The position numbers and the translations under genes were made by a program. The notes under the pieces were generated by a model that did no database searches, was not told the origin of the DNA, and worked only from the letters and a program-made list of their open reading frames with translations. Of a stretch of DNA of 64,000 bases, positions 1 to 9,002 are shown in pieces. The first letter of the stretch is position 1. Every line of letters begins with the position of its first letter. Source of the stretch: Furfurilactobacillus milii. GTDB lineage: Bacteria; Bacillota; Bacilli; Lactobacillales; Lactobacillaceae. The stretch covers positions 186,001 to 250,000 of the forward strand of contig NZ_JAIWJF010000002.1 in assembly GCF_021654115.1 (NCBI RefSeq), read 5' to 3'.

Positions 1-1320
1 GTTACCGCTGGTGCTAACCCTGTTGGCATTCGGACTGGGATTGAAAAAGCAACGACTGCTGCTGTTGATGCTTTGCACAAGATGAGTCACGACGTTAAGA
101 CTAAGTCTGACATTGCGCAAATTGCGTCAATTTCAGCCGCTGATCCAGAAGTCGGTAAGTTAATTGCTGACGCTATGGAAAAGGTTGGTAACGATGGTGT
201 TATTACCATTGAAGAATCCAAGGGAATTGAAACAACTTCTGATGTCGTTGAAGGAATGCAGTTTGACCGTGGATACATGAGTCAATACATGGTTACTGAC
301 AATGACAAAATGGAAGCTGACTTGGACAACCCTTATATCTTGATTACAGATAAGAAGATTGCCAACATTCAAGACATTTTGCCATTGTTGCAATCTGTTG
401 TTGAACAGGGCCGTGCATTACTTATCATTGCTGATGATATTACTGGTGAAGCTTTACCAACGCTTGTTTTGAACAAGATGCGTGGGACATTCAATGTTGT
501 TGCTGTTAAGGCACCTGGCTTTGGTGACCGTCGTAAGGCACAACTTGAAGATATCGCTGCTTTGACTGGTGGTACTGTTATCACTGATGACCTTGGTCTA
601 AACTTGAAGGACACAACTGTTGATCAGTTGGGTCAAGCTGGTAAGATCACGATCACTAAGGACAACACGACTATTGTTGAAGGCGCTGGTGACAAGGCTG
701 CTGTTGACGAACGTGTTGCAAACATCAAGTCTGAATTAGAAGCAACAACTTCTGACTTTGACAAGGAAAAGTTGCAAGAACGTTTGGCTAAGTTATCTGG
801 TGGTGTTGCACGGATTAACGTTGGTGCTGCTACCGAAACTGAATTGAAAGAACGTCGTTACCGGATTGAAGATGCCTTGAACGCAACGCGTGCCGCTGTC
901 GAAGAAGGCTTCGTATCTGGTGGTGGTACTGCATTGGTTAACGCTATCGGTGCTGTGGCCGACTTGAAAGAAGAAGGAGACGTCCAAACGGGTGTTAACA
1001 TCGTTCGTCGTGCTCTTGAAGAACCTGTTCGTCAAATCGCCGAAAACGCCGGCCGTGAAGGTTCCGTTATCGTTGAAAAGTTGAAGTCACAAAAGCCAGG
1101 CATTGGTTACAATGCTGCAACTGACGAGTGGGTTGACATGGTTGATGCCGGAATCGTTGACCCAACCAAGGTTACCCGTTCTGCTTTGCAAAATGCTGCT
1201 TCTGTTTCCTCATTATTGTTGACGACTGAAGCCGTTGTTGCTGAAGAACCAAAGCAAGATAATGGTGGTGGCGATGCTGCTGCCGCTGCACAAGCTGCTC
1301 AAATGGGCGGTATGATGTAG
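1..1320 (+). CDS. groEL: Chaperonin GroEL (60 kDa), 3' part only
   Basis: Large subunit of the GroEL-GroES cytoplasmic folding chamber, which refolds proteins in an ATP-driven cycle. The gene runs in from the left edge in frame 1, so its start, groES and any CIRCE operator lie outside the window. About 439 codons remain, beginning around [18 protein letters not shown] and covering the rest of the equatorial, intermediate and apical domains. The C-terminus shows the ATP-binding stretch [11 protein letters not shown] and the typical Gly-Met tail (MGGMM). A strong hairpin terminator follows directly. Identification is secure. Confidence 0.98.
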   Translation, partial: VTAGANPVGIRTGIEKATTAAVDALHKMSHDVKTKSDIAQIASISAADPEVGKLIADAMEKVGNDGVITIEESKGIETTSDVVEGMQFDRGYMSQYMVTDNDKMEADLDNPYILITDKKIANIQDILPLLQSVVEQGRALLIIADDITGEALPTLVLNKMRGTFNVVAVKAPGFGDRRKAQLEDIAALTGGTVITDDLGLNLKDTTVDQLGQAGKITITKDNTTIVEGAGDKAAVDERVANIKSELEATTSDFDKEKLQERLAKLSGGVARINVGAATETELKERRYRIEDALNATRAAVEEGFVSGGGTALVNAIGAVADLKEEGDVQTGVNIVRRALEEPVRQIAENAGREGSVIVEKLKSQKPGIGYNAATDEWVDMVDAGIVDPTKVTRSALQNAASVSSLLLTTEAVVAEEPKQDNGGGDAAAAAQAAQMGGMM

Positions 1321-1366
1321 CTTAATTGAACATCAATGCTGTTTGTTAACTGTTAACAGCAGACTT

Positions 1367-1411
1367 AAAAGTCAGAACCTACGCGATACTGCCGTAGATT
1401 CTGACTTTTTG
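1367..1411 (+). terminator. Rho-independent terminator of groEL
   Basis: A near-perfect 17-bp stem (1367-1383 with 1393-1409) and a 9-nt loop is followed by a T-rich tract, 46 bases after the groEL stop codon. A-tracts on the other side may let it also stop minus-strand transcripts coming from the GNAT-like gene. Confidence 0.9.
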
Positions 1412-1456
1412 TTTTGCAGCAAATATTAACGATGACTGCTGTTGCACTGGCGTTGC

Positions 1457-1625
1457 GTCAGCCAAAGACGCCATTTCATGGGATCGGTCTCAGCCCCGCA
1501 AAGACCGCGTGTCTTTAACCTCGACTTGGAACCGAAGTGCACGTTTCCAATCTCGTCCGACAATTCTAAGTGGCATAAATCTCGCCACTAAGTATTGTTA
1601 TCACGAAACTCTGCCTTTGACTGAC
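1457..1625 (-). ncRNA. Structured intergenic element, copy A
   Basis: The 426-base gap between groEL and the next gene holds a 169-nt element with an outer stem (1457-1480 with 1602-1625). The stem encloses three hairpins: 1500-1505/1511-1516, 1526-1532/1543-1550 and 1560-1574/1584-1598. Three outer-stem positions are mismatched as plus-strand RNA but become G-U wobbles as minus-strand RNA, so transcription from the minus strand is inferred. The same architecture recurs at 36864-37031 and 58884-59053. A competing hairpin, TGGCGT/ACGCCA (1448-1473), overlaps the distal outer strand. No promoter was recognised and the function is unknown. Confidence 0.55.
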
Positions 1626-1746
1626 TCCACTAACATCAGCAAGTGATTCGCACATTTAGACGTCGCATGTTGAAATCGATAAACAAACGTAAATGACATC
1701 AACTGTAATACTGAATATTGCAGCGGTGATTGAAGCATTGATGATG

Positions 1747-2628
1747 CTATTTGATTAAACTGATCCAAGCCGGCGCCGGTTCCCATGAGAAGGATTGTTT
1801 GACCTTCATAGCGACAGGATCGGTTGAATCCAATTCTCCAAAAATCGACACGAGTTGGGTGTGTTTGAACAATTGGAGTTGAATTTTCAGAAGGTCGATA
1901 ACATGGTGAGCATCATCGTCGACATCCGTGAGCCAACCAACGTCCAAGGACGATTCAGCATCCCCAGGAAAGACGAAACTCAAGGCTTTGAATTCGCCAT
2001 CAACAAGTGTTGCCAGCGACCAGTCGAGATAGGGCAGTTCACCATCCACATTCCGAGCCCAATTCTCAATGCTTAAATGAGCAGCAGGATTGTCTTGGTG
2101 AACCCGCTCATACTGTTTGCGCAATAATGTAAGCGCTTTGTTCTTCATCGTTGGTTGTTGCCAGACCTCACGTAACGTGATGACATTATCAGGGAGTGCA
2201 GTATCTAATAATGAGACTTTATCGAGCAACAAATCAGGCATCCATGTTTTACGGAAGATGTGATAACCCTGTTTTTCAAAATAGGCAGTTTTTCGTGTTT
2301 GAGGTTCCCAATACATGACAATTAACGGTAACGTAATGCTTAATTCATTAAGCCGTGCTTGTTCTCGGGATACTAGACCAGAAAGAACTTCATTTGTAGG
2401 AATTGACCGTGGACTCAACACAATTCGGATGTTTTGATGATGAGGATGCACTTGGTTTTGCCAACTCGTGATAAAACCAAGGGGATGATCGTTTTCATCA
2501 ATGGCCACAAAGGTGAGGTCGGGATTATTATTTGCAAAGTATTTGAATTGATCATCACGATCTGCCGCGGCGAATGCCACGATTTTGCCGAGATCAGACG
2601 GTCTAACGTTACGAATTGTTATTTTCAT
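1747..2628 (-). CDS. GNAT-superfamily acetyltransferase-like protein
   Basis: A 293-residue protein starting MKITIRNVRPSDLGK. The start at 2628 is chosen because AAGGA lies just upstream; an in-frame start 13 codons earlier has no such site. The N-terminal half has the look of a GNAT N-acetyltransferase fold (RNVRPSDL start, a central FVAIDENDHPLGFI strand pair, then a helix and YFEKQGYHIFRK resembling the GNAT 'F-x-K-x-G-F' end). The C-terminal half could be a second, degenerate GNAT domain. Substrate unknown. It is monocistronic and convergent with groEL, and element copy A lies directly downstream. Confidence 0.7.
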   Translation of the reverse strand: MKITIRNVRPSDLGKIVAFAAADRDDQFKYFANNNPDLTFVAIDENDHPLGFITSWQNQVHPHHQNIRIVLSPRSIPTNEVLSGLVSREQARLNELSITLPLIVMYWEPQTRKTAYFEKQGYHIFRKTWMPDLLLDKVSLLDTALPDNVITLREVWQQPTMKNKALTLLRKQYERVHQDNPAAHLSIENWARNVDGELPYLDWSLATLVDGEFKALSFVFPGDAESSLDVGWLTDVDDDAHHVIDLLKIQLQLFKHTQLVSIFGELDSTDPVAMKVKQSFSWEPAPAWISLIK

Positions 2629-2732
2629 GGGATTTTCCTTAAAGTTGAGTTGAAAATTTATGTACATTATACTGCTAATTTGATGATAAAATACCCGCTC
2701 GGCTAAGTTTTAAAGGCCACAACCCGATTAAC

Positions 2733-2889
2733 TTGAATCGGCCATCAAAGTGGTTATAATGTGTTGCATGTGCCGGATTGAAAACCATTTATCGGTTTGC
2801 TCATCAAACTTTCATATGAGCTTGGTGTTTGTGTTAATCTGGTGTAAGATGATTGAGCTTGAAAGCCGCAAGCAAGTTGTGGCTTTTTT
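2733..2889 (+). ncRNA. Short promoter-to-terminator unit upstream of the KimA gene
   Basis: A clear promoter (TTGAAT at 2733, 16-bp spacer, TATAAT at 2755-2760) is followed about 120 nt later by a 10-bp terminator stem (2862-2871 with 2877-2886) and six T residues. An internal hairpin GCTCAT/ATGAGC lies at 2799-2821. No convincing reading frame is present. It is either a small independent RNA or the attenuated leader of the transporter gene. I do not see the conserved core of the ydaO c-di-AMP riboswitch that controls kimA in Bacillus. Confidence 0.5.
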
Positions 2890-2967
2890 GCCGTTTTTAG
2901 CCAACCAATTGAGTTAATTGGCTGACCGTTTAAATAAATGATAAGTCTATTTTTATAAAATAGCCGA

Positions 2968-3008
2968 TATAATGGGTGACAGCTAGCGGTGTTCTGCCAT
3001 TAGCTGTC
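2968..3008 (+). promoter_or_regulatory. Proximal -10 box and leader hairpin of the KimA gene
   Basis: A TATAAT box at 2968-2973 is followed by an 8-bp stem, GACAGCTA with TAGCTGTC (2978-2985/3001-3008). The stem ends 8 nt before the ribosome binding site AAAGGAG. A transcript starting here would begin inside or beside the hairpin. The matching -35 box is weak, so this promoter may need an activator. Confidence 0.4.
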
Positions 3009-3028
3009 CGTTTAAAAGGAGTTTCAAT

Positions 3029-4864
3029 ATGTGGCGCTATTTGAAGCGACTATTAATTGGTAAGCCGCTAAAAACTTTAGATGAAGGCGGACAATCGCTA
3101 ACCAAATTTAAGGCGTTGGCCTTGCTTTCATCAGATGCACTTTCCTCAGTGGCGTATGGGACTGAACAGATTACCACAGTGTTGGTAACCTTATCCGCTG
3201 CGGCAATCTGGTTCTCCCTGCCAATTGCCGGGATTGTGCTCATTTTACTGTTGGCGATTACGTTATCGTATCAACAGATTATTCATGCGTATCCTTCGGG
3301 TGGTGGGGCCTATGTGGTTGCTACTAAAAACTGGGGCCGGCCTGCTGGATTAGTTGCTGGTGGATCGTTACTGGTTGACTATATGTTAACCGTGGCGGTT
3401 TCTGTAACGTCAGGGACTGAAGCGATTACGTCGGCAATTCCAGCCTTGTACAATCATCAAGTTGGGATTTCCATTGTGATTGTGTTGTTTGTTATGGCGC
3501 TCAACCTGCGTGGAATGAGCGAATCAGCAAACTTCCTGACCGTGCCGGTGTATTTCTTCGTCGTGATGATTCTGTTAATGATCTCTGTGGGGATTTTTAA
3601 TATTGCCACAGGTCGCATTGTTTATCACGCCACGGCTGCTGTTGGGGCGCCGGTTAAAGGAATGACGGTATTACTATTCATCAAGGCCTTTAGTTCTGGG
3701 TCATCATCGTTGACTGGTGTTGAAGCCATTAGTAATGCGGTGCCAAACTTCAAGAAACCGAAAACAAAGAATGCCGCTGGAACGCTGGCTATCATGGCCA
3801 CAATTTTGGCGTTCTTCTTTGGCGGTATTACGTTCATCAACTACTGGTTGGGAATTAAGCCAATGGCGACTCAAACGGTGCTGTCTCAGATTGGTGTTAC
3901 CGTCTTCGGTCATGGGTTACTGTATTACCTGTTCCAAACGTCCACGGCCATGATTTTGGCGGTTGCGGCCAATACCGGGTTCTCAGCCTTCCCAATCTTA
4001 GCCTTTAACTTGGCTAAGGATAAAAACTTACCACATGCTTACATGGACCGTGGTGACCGGTTGGGTTATTCAAACGGGATTATTACGTTAGCAGCGGGTG
4101 CCATTGCACTAATTGTGATTTTCCATGCGCAAACAACACTATTGATTCCACTGTATGCGGTTGGTGTGTTCGTGCCGTTTGCCCTATCACAATCAGGGAT
4201 GATTATTCATTGGCGGCGTGAACGTGAGGGCTTCTGGCAAGGAAAAGCATTTATCAACTTTGTCGGTGCCTTTATCTCAGCTGCCATTGCCATCTTCCTG
4301 TTTGTTACTCGGTTTAGTAACGTTTGGCCTTACCCAATCGTGATGGCGTTGTTAATGTGGATGTTCCACAAGATTCATTCACATTACATGACGGTCGCTG
4401 AGCAGTTGCGGGTTGCGGCTAACGTTGAGACGAAGCCACACCACTATGATGGGGCGACTGTCATCGTGCTGGTTTCAAACGTCACGCGAGTGACTAAGAG
4501 CGCGATTGATTACGCTGAGTCCATTGGTGATTATGTCATTGCAATGCACGTTTCTTTTGACCAGAACCCGGGTAAGGAACGTGAGACGGTGACTGAATTT
4601 AAGCGCGACTTCCCGAATGTCCGGTTTGTGGATATCCATTCATCCTACCGGTCTGTTTCTGGGCCTGTGCTAAGGTTCTGTGATGTTATTGCCAAACGTG
4701 CGGCTGAGCGAAACTACAGTACTACGGTATTGGTACCACAGTTCGTACCTAAACGACCGTGGCAAAATATTCTGCATAACCAAACGAGTTTACGTTTGCG
4801 CTCAGTGCTGAATTCGCGTGAAAACATCATTGTCTCCACGTATAACTACCATTTGAAACAGTAA
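3029..4864 (+). CDS. kimA: KimA-type (KUP/APC superfamily) potassium importer
   Basis: An integral membrane protein of 611 residues, close to the length of Bacillus KimA (YdaO), which imports K+ with protons at high affinity. The first ~455 residues form about 12 membrane segments with the APC-superfamily N-terminal motif (SSDALSSVAYGTEQ) and the YPSGGGAYVV loop. The last ~140 residues are a soluble universal-stress-like domain starting near GATVIVLVSNV. KimA activity in relatives is lowered by c-di-AMP. The start has a good AAAGGAG site. The gene is monocistronic, ending at the terminator at 4886. Some lactobacillar homologues are annotated only as 'APC family permease', so the ion specificity is inferred. 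Confidence 0.82.
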   Translation: MWRYLKRLLIGKPLKTLDEGGQSLTKFKALALLSSDALSSVAYGTEQITTVLVTLSAAAIWFSLPIAGIVLILLLAITLSYQQIIHAYPSGGGAYVVATKNWGRPAGLVAGGSLLVDYMLTVAVSVTSGTEAITSAIPALYNHQVGISIVIVLFVMALNLRGMSESANFLTVPVYFFVVMILLMISVGIFNIATGRIVYHATAAVGAPVKGMTVLLFIKAFSSGSSSLTGVEAISNAVPNFKKPKTKNAAGTLAIMATILAFFFGGITFINYWLGIKPMATQTVLSQIGVTVFGHGLLYYLFQTSTAMILAVAANTGFSAFPILAFNLAKDKNLPHAYMDRGDRLGYSNGIITLAAGAIALIVIFHAQTTLLIPLYAVGVFVPFALSQSGMIIHWRREREGFWQGKAFINFVGAFISAAIAIFLFVTRFSNVWPYPIVMALLMWMFHKIHSHYMTVAEQLRVAANVETKPHHYDGATVIVLVSNVTRVTKSAIDYAESIGDYVIAMHVSFDQNPGKERETVTEFKRDFPNVRFVDIHSSYRSVSGPVLRFCDVIAKRAAERNYSTTVLVPQFVPKRPWQNILHNQTSLRLRSVLNSRENIIVSTYNYHLKQ

Positions 4865-4885
4865 TTAACTAAATTTTGTTTTATG

Positions 4886-4922
4886 AAGATCTTATTCGAA
4901 ATTTGAATAGGATCTTTTTTTT
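4886..4922 (+). terminator. Terminator of the KimA gene
   Basis: A 12-bp stem (4886-4897 with 4905-4916, one G-U pair) with a 7-nt loop is followed by a long T tract. Confidence 0.9.
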
Positions 4923-4955
4923 ATTGGCACATGTGTCGATGCTCGTTACGCAAGC

Positions 4956-4994
4956 TTTACACAACCTATACAACACATACATGAGGCTTTTACG
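4956..4994 (+). promoter_or_regulatory. PHO box upstream of the solitary pstS
   Basis: Direct hexamers TTTACA (4956), TATACA (4967) and TTTACG (4989) sit on an exact 11-bp grid; the grid position at 4978 reads TACATG. This is the spacing of PhoP-binding TT(A/C/T)ACA repeats in Gram-positive bacteria. The same arrangement recurs before the second pstS at 15636, which argues that both genes answer to the PhoP encoded at 13471. Confidence 0.8.
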
Positions 4995-5060
4995 TTGATT
5001 CGCTATGCTTTATTCAACGGGTAAGGCAGGTTGTTACTCAAAAAATGTGGGGGTTATATC

Positions 5061-5951
5061 ATGAAAAAAGCAGCTTTAGTGAGCGTCCTAGGATTGAGCT
5101 TGGTATTTACCTTGGCAGGCTGTCAGTCGGCTAAGCATGCCAACGTTGCGAGTGCCGATAAGAAGATTTCTGGCAAGGTTGTCGCGGTTGGATCTACTGC
5201 ACTCCAGCCTTTAGTAGAACAGGCGGGACAAACATTTCAGGATGATCATTCAGGCGTCACCATTAATGTACAAGGCGGCGGTTCAGGTGCCGGACTAGGT
5301 CAGGTATCCAAAGGCGCAGTTAACATTGGTAATTCTGATCTGTTTGCTGAAGAGCAAAAAGGTCTTAATACCGCTGGAATGGTCGACCATCGTGTGGCAG
5401 TAGTTGGGATGGCGCCAGTAGTAAATCCTGATACGAATGTGAAGAATGTGACCAAACAACAGTTGAAGGATATTTTTACCGGTAAGATCGACAACTGGAA
5501 AGCAGTTGGTGGCAAGGATGAAAAAATTGTCATCATTAATCGGGCTAAGGGATCAGGTACACGTGCCACGTTTGAAAAATTCGGGCTTGATGGTCAACAA
5601 GCTGCTCAGAGTCAAGAACAAGACTCTAATGGGACTGTTCAAAAGATTGTTAAAACGACTCCCGGAGCCATTAGCTATCTCGCCTTTTCATACATTAAGC
5701 CGGACATGCAAGCACTCAGTATCGACCACGTTAAGCCAACCGACGCGAATGTTGCTGATAACCACTGGAAAATCTGGTCATATGAACACATGTACACTAA
5801 AGGTAAGGGTAGCCTTGCCACAAAGACCTTTATTAAGTTTATGACGAGCGATGGTATTCAAAAGCACCTCGTTAAAAAGCTTGGCTACATCCCGCTGACG
5901 AGTATGCATGTCAGCCGTGATGTGAATGGCAATATGCACAAAGGTGCTTAG
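5061..5951 (+). CDS. pstS: Phosphate-binding lipoprotein PstS (solitary copy)
   Basis: Extracellular phosphate receptor that hands Pi to the PstCA channel. The protein has 296 residues from the ATG at 5061; an earlier in-frame start lacks a proper ribosome site. The signal peptide ends in a lipobox LAGC, so it should be lipid-anchored. Typical PstS phosphate-binding segments are visible: GSTALQPL near the N-terminus, GGGSGAGL and RAKGSGTRATFEKF. It lies 10 kb from the pst operon as a single-gene unit with its own PHO box and terminator. The second PstS at 15783 is clearly homologous but has no lipobox. Confidence 0.95.
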   Translation: MKKAALVSVLGLSLVFTLAGCQSAKHANVASADKKISGKVVAVGSTALQPLVEQAGQTFQDDHSGVTINVQGGGSGAGLGQVSKGAVNIGNSDLFAEEQKGLNTAGMVDHRVAVVGMAPVVNPDTNVKNVTKQQLKDIFTGKIDNWKAVGGKDEKIVIINRAKGSGTRATFEKFGLDGQQAAQSQEQDSNGTVQKIVKTTPGAISYLAFSYIKPDMQALSIDHVKPTDANVADNHWKIWSYEHMYTKGKGSLATKTFIKFMTSDGIQKHLVKKLGYIPLTSMHVSRDVNGNMHKGA

Positions 5952-5984
5952 AAAAGTGAATTAAAAAGTATATTTTTAGAGATT

Positions 5985-6030
5985 AAAAACGTTCTTACTC
6001 TGCATAGATTGCAAAGTGAGAACGTTTTTG
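5985..6030 (+). terminator. Terminator of the solitary pstS
   Basis: A long stem beginning AAAAACGTTCT at 5985 pairs with AGAACGTTTTT ending at 6029, with one mismatch and a short A/T-rich loop. It may work in both directions and serve the convergent yigZ gene too. Confidence 0.85.
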
Positions 6031-6066
6031 GTCGTTAAATGTATTTTAATCGAGGTCTTACGGGCA

Positions 6067-6711
6067 TTATTTGGACACAGCATAAGGAATTTCTGCGAAT
6101 TCTTCGTCGATTTTCTTGAGTTGTGCTTGACCGTTTGTTTTACTCGTTAATTCAGTGACAAACTGAATATTATCAGTACCAACAAGAACCGTAATTGTGA
6201 CAGCAACGCCGTAGTCGGTTCCAACAATTTGGTCGACGCGATCAGCCAACCAAGTATTTAGCGGTTCGGCCTGTTTGTAGTCCAAGGTGATCTCATATCG
6301 TGTTAAAGCTTTCCGCTCGACGATTGAAGCATCTAGAATAGCTAAACTAGCGGAACTGCCATACGCACGAATGAGGCCGCCAGCACCCAGCTTGATGCCG
6401 CCAAAGAAGCGGGTGACGACAATAATGACGTTATGCAGATGTTGCTGCTGGATGACATTTAGAATCGGTGATCCGGCCGTCCCGACAGGTTCACCAGCGT
6501 CGCTTTGGCGAGTTAATTCATCGTGATCGCCAGCTACGTAAGCGTAGGCTGCGTGATTAGCCTTAGCGTGTTGTGCCTGGACTTGATCCAGAATGTTTGT
6601 TGCATCGGTTTCGGTTGTGATTGGCGCAGCATAACCGATAAAACGCGATTTTTTAATGGTTTGTTCAGCTTCGTGAGCGGTGGCAAGGGAAAGGAAAGGA
6701 AATTCTGACAT
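6067..6711 (-). CDS. yigZ: YigZ/IMPACT family protein
   Basis: A 214-residue cytoplasmic protein of the UPF0029/IMPACT family. The N-terminal domain shows the family signature (AGEPVGTAGSPILNVI, then VVTRFFGGIKLGAGGLIRAYG) and is followed by a smaller C-terminal domain. In eukaryotes IMPACT proteins modulate the Gcn2 kinase; the bacterial role is unsettled. It is divergent from comFA, as is common in lactobacilli, with a 84-bp gap holding both promoters. Start supported by a purine-rich AGGA site. Confidence 0.92.
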   Translation of the reverse strand: MSEFPFLSLATAHEAEQTIKKSRFIGYAAPITTETDATNILDQVQAQHAKANHAAYAYVAGDHDELTRQSDAGEPVGTAGSPILNVIQQQHLHNVIIVVTRFFGGIKLGAGGLIRAYGSSASLAILDASIVERKALTRYEITLDYKQAEPLNTWLADRVDQIVGTDYGVAVTITVLVGTDNIQFVTELTSKTNGQAQLKKIDEEFAEIPYAVSK

Positions 6712-6795
6712 TTTTGTCCTCCAACAAATAAATCCGTTTGAAAATACGTATGTAAGATTATGAACGGGATAATAATTAAAAGGCGGGGATGAACG

Positions 6796-8133
6796 ATGAA
6801 TGAAGACTTATTTGGCCGTCAATTAACGGCTACACAATTGCCGCCGACTTTTGAACCAACAGATCCGCGAATCGTGTCGCGACCTGCAATGACGATCAGT
6901 GGCCGGTGGGTTCGTTGTGAACGATGCCATCAGCAACTTGAAAAAGTTCATGTGGCTTTGCCAGCAGGCGGTTACTATTGCCCAGGTTGCTTGGCCCTGG
7001 GGCGAATTACGAGTCGACAATCATTGTTGACAATTCCTGAGCCCAATGCATTTCCGCCACAAACGAACACACTGACGTGGGCGGGATCACTGACGCGATT
7101 ACAACAAATTTGTGCGCAGGATGTTCAAAACGTCTTCGTCAAACGTCAGCGCCACTTATTATGGGCGGTCACGGGAGCAGGCAAAACTGAGATGCTGTTT
7201 TTGGGATTGGCAGACGCGCTAAAACGCGGTGACCGGGTGGCGGTTGCCTCACCGCGAGTAGACGTGTGTATTGAATTATTCCCACGGTTTCAACAAGCAT
7301 TTAAAAACACGCCGATGATTTTGCTCCATGGTCAGCAAACCGAACCTTACCGATACTGCCAGTTTACTGTGTGTACGACGCATCAACTGCTTCGATTTTA
7401 TCATGCTTTTGATGTTTTGGTGGTTGATGAAGTCGATGCCTTTCCGTTTGCACAAAACAAACAATTAATGTTTGCCGTCGATCAAGCCATTAAACCTAAT
7501 GGTGCTTGCCTATACCTAACGGCCACACCGGGGACTGAACTGATGCACGCAGTGACTAGGCGGCAATTAACAATGAGTTACTTGCCGTTACGATTTCATG
7601 GTCATCTGCTTCCTGAAATTCAATGTCGAGGAGCGTGGCACTGGCGTGAGAAATTGCAACGTGGACGATTACCGGCAGGCCTGCAGGTTGCGGTTACAAC
7701 CCGTCTGCGTCAGCACAAACGTTTTTTGTTGTTTGTTCCGCATGTGGCACAATTACCAGATGTTGCGGCAGCTATTGGACATTTTGCACCCAGAGCGTCG
7801 TTTGTCACTGTTCATGCGGCAGATGGAGAACGGGTTGAAAAAGTGGCTGCAATGCGTCAAAAGAAGGTGGATTTTTTAGTGACAACCACCATTTTAGAAC
7901 GGGGAGTGACGTTTCCGGACATTGATGTATTGGTGCTGGGCGCTGATGATGCGGTGTTTTCCACGGCCGCATTAGTACAGATTGCCGGTCGAGCAGGCAG
8001 AAACGCTGCCGCACCGGATGGGAAAGTAATTTATTGGATTGAACAAACAACGCTTACGCTGCGACGGGCAATCCGTCAGATTCAAGTTGTGAACCAAAAG
8101 GGAAGGCGGTTACCGGAATGGCGTCATGTTTGA
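6796..8133 (+). CDS. comFA: Competence helicase/ATPase ComFA
   Basis: A 445-residue superfamily 2 DNA helicase-like ATPase that helps pull single-stranded DNA through the membrane channel during transformation. An N-terminal zinc finger is visible (CERC...CPGC, residues ~38-65). Then come Walker A (AVTGAGKTEM, near 125), the DEAD-like motif VVDEVDAF and the TATPG motif. The C-terminal helicase half includes TTTILERGVTFPDIDV and QIAGRAGRN. It overlaps comFC by 16 bases, a translationally coupled pair. No other late competence genes are in the window. Confidence 0.95.
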   Translation: MNEDLFGRQLTATQLPPTFEPTDPRIVSRPAMTISGRWVRCERCHQQLEKVHVALPAGGYYCPGCLALGRITSRQSLLTIPEPNAFPPQTNTLTWAGSLTRLQQICAQDVQNVFVKRQRHLLWAVTGAGKTEMLFLGLADALKRGDRVAVASPRVDVCIELFPRFQQAFKNTPMILLHGQQTEPYRYCQFTVCTTHQLLRFYHAFDVLVVDEVDAFPFAQNKQLMFAVDQAIKPNGACLYLTATPGTELMHAVTRRQLTMSYLPLRFHGHLLPEIQCRGAWHWREKLQRGRLPAGLQVAVTTRLRQHKRFLLFVPHVAQLPDVAAAIGHFAPRASFVTVHAADGERVEKVAAMRQKKVDFLVTTTILERGVTFPDIDVLVLGADDAVFSTAALVQIAGRAGRNAAAPDGKVIYWIEQTTLTLRRAIRQIQVVNQKGRRLPEWRHV

Positions 8134-8828
8134 TGTGTCAAAAGATGTTATCTAAGACCCTGACTATTCGTGAGTTATTAAGCTGGCGAAAAGTGACGGA
8201 CGATGTTATTTGTGAAAATTGTAAGGCTACTTTTACTGTTATTCGTGAATCAAAAGCGTGTCCTCAATGTGGACGAAATCAGGAAAATCAGGAGATTTGT
8301 CAAGATTGCCAACGCTGGCATTTAATGCCGAATACATTGAAGATCAAAAACCGTGGTTTATTTCAATACACGCCGGCCATGCATGACTACATGCATCAGT
8401 ATAAATTCAATGGTGATTTGAGATTAGCAAAGGCTTTCCAGCATGTTGTACAACTGGCAATTGAGGCGGCTCAAGTTGATGTTGTGATACCAGTACCAGT
8501 GTCAGACACAACGTTTGACCACCGCGGGTTTAATCAAACAGCTGAGTTATTGCAATTGGTTGGGAAAAATCGCCATTCTCCGGTTGTTTATCCTGCACTT
8601 AAAGTGGTGACACGTGACAAACAGCAGCAATCCAAGCAAGGACGAAAAGACCGAATGGATCGTACCCAACCGTTCGTAATTGATCCGAACTATGCAGAAA
8701 AATTGCACGGCAATAAAATTTTAATCTTTGATGATGTCTATACGACTGGCCGAACGCTACACTTTGCAGCACAGGCGTTGCAAACGGTTGAAGTCGCTTC
8801 AATGATAGGGTTTACATTAGCAAGATGA
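8118..8828 (+). CDS. comFC: ComFC/GntX-like phosphoribosyltransferase-fold protein
   Basis: A 236-residue partner of ComFA in natural transformation. The N-terminus carries cysteine pairs expected to bind zinc (CLMC, CENC, CPQC, CQDC) and the C-terminus a PRTase motif (ILIFDDVYTTGRT). The start ATG at 8118 lies inside the end of comFA and keeps the first CLMC pair. The exact biochemical activity of ComFC proteins is not established, although a role in handling incoming DNA is known. Confidence 0.93.
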   Translation: MASCLMCQKMLSKTLTIRELLSWRKVTDDVICENCKATFTVIRESKACPQCGRNQENQEICQDCQRWHLMPNTLKIKNRGLFQYTPAMHDYMHQYKFNGDLRLAKAFQHVVQLAIEAAQVDVVIPVPVSDTTFDHRGFNQTAELLQLVGKNRHSPVVYPALKVVTRDKQQQSKQGRKDRMDRTQPFVIDPNYAEKLHGNKILIFDDVYTTGRTLHFAAQALQTVEVASMIGFTLAR

Positions 8829-8850
8829 CAGTCTTTAAGAGGGATATCCG

Positions 8851-8879
8851 TTGAGAGTTTGAAGCGGGTTGGTTATAAT
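8851..8879 (+). promoter_or_regulatory. Promoter of hpf
   Basis: TTGAGA (8851-8856) and TATAAT (8874-8879) are spaced by 17 bp. The ~120-nt leader before hpf contains a small CCCGC/GCGGG hairpin near 8961, with no obvious riboswitch. Confidence 0.75.
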
Positions 8880-9002
8880 GAAACTACAGATAGAGATAGA
8901 GTGGTCCTATCGAAATCAATTCATGTTTGGATGGCGTCGTCCACATGTGAATCTAAAAGCCCCCGCATAGCGGGAACTTAGTTCGGAAGGGAGCGAAGTT
9001 TT

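Noticed and set aside
1484-1496. GGCTGAGA-like string in element copy A on the minus strand, reminiscent of the TPP riboswitch
   Set aside because: The other conserved parts of the TPP riboswitch are absent, and the string is not kept in copies B and C.
2800-3028. ydaO-type c-di-AMP riboswitch before the KimA gene
   Set aside because: The conserved core motifs were not found; only a terminator and simple hairpins are visible.
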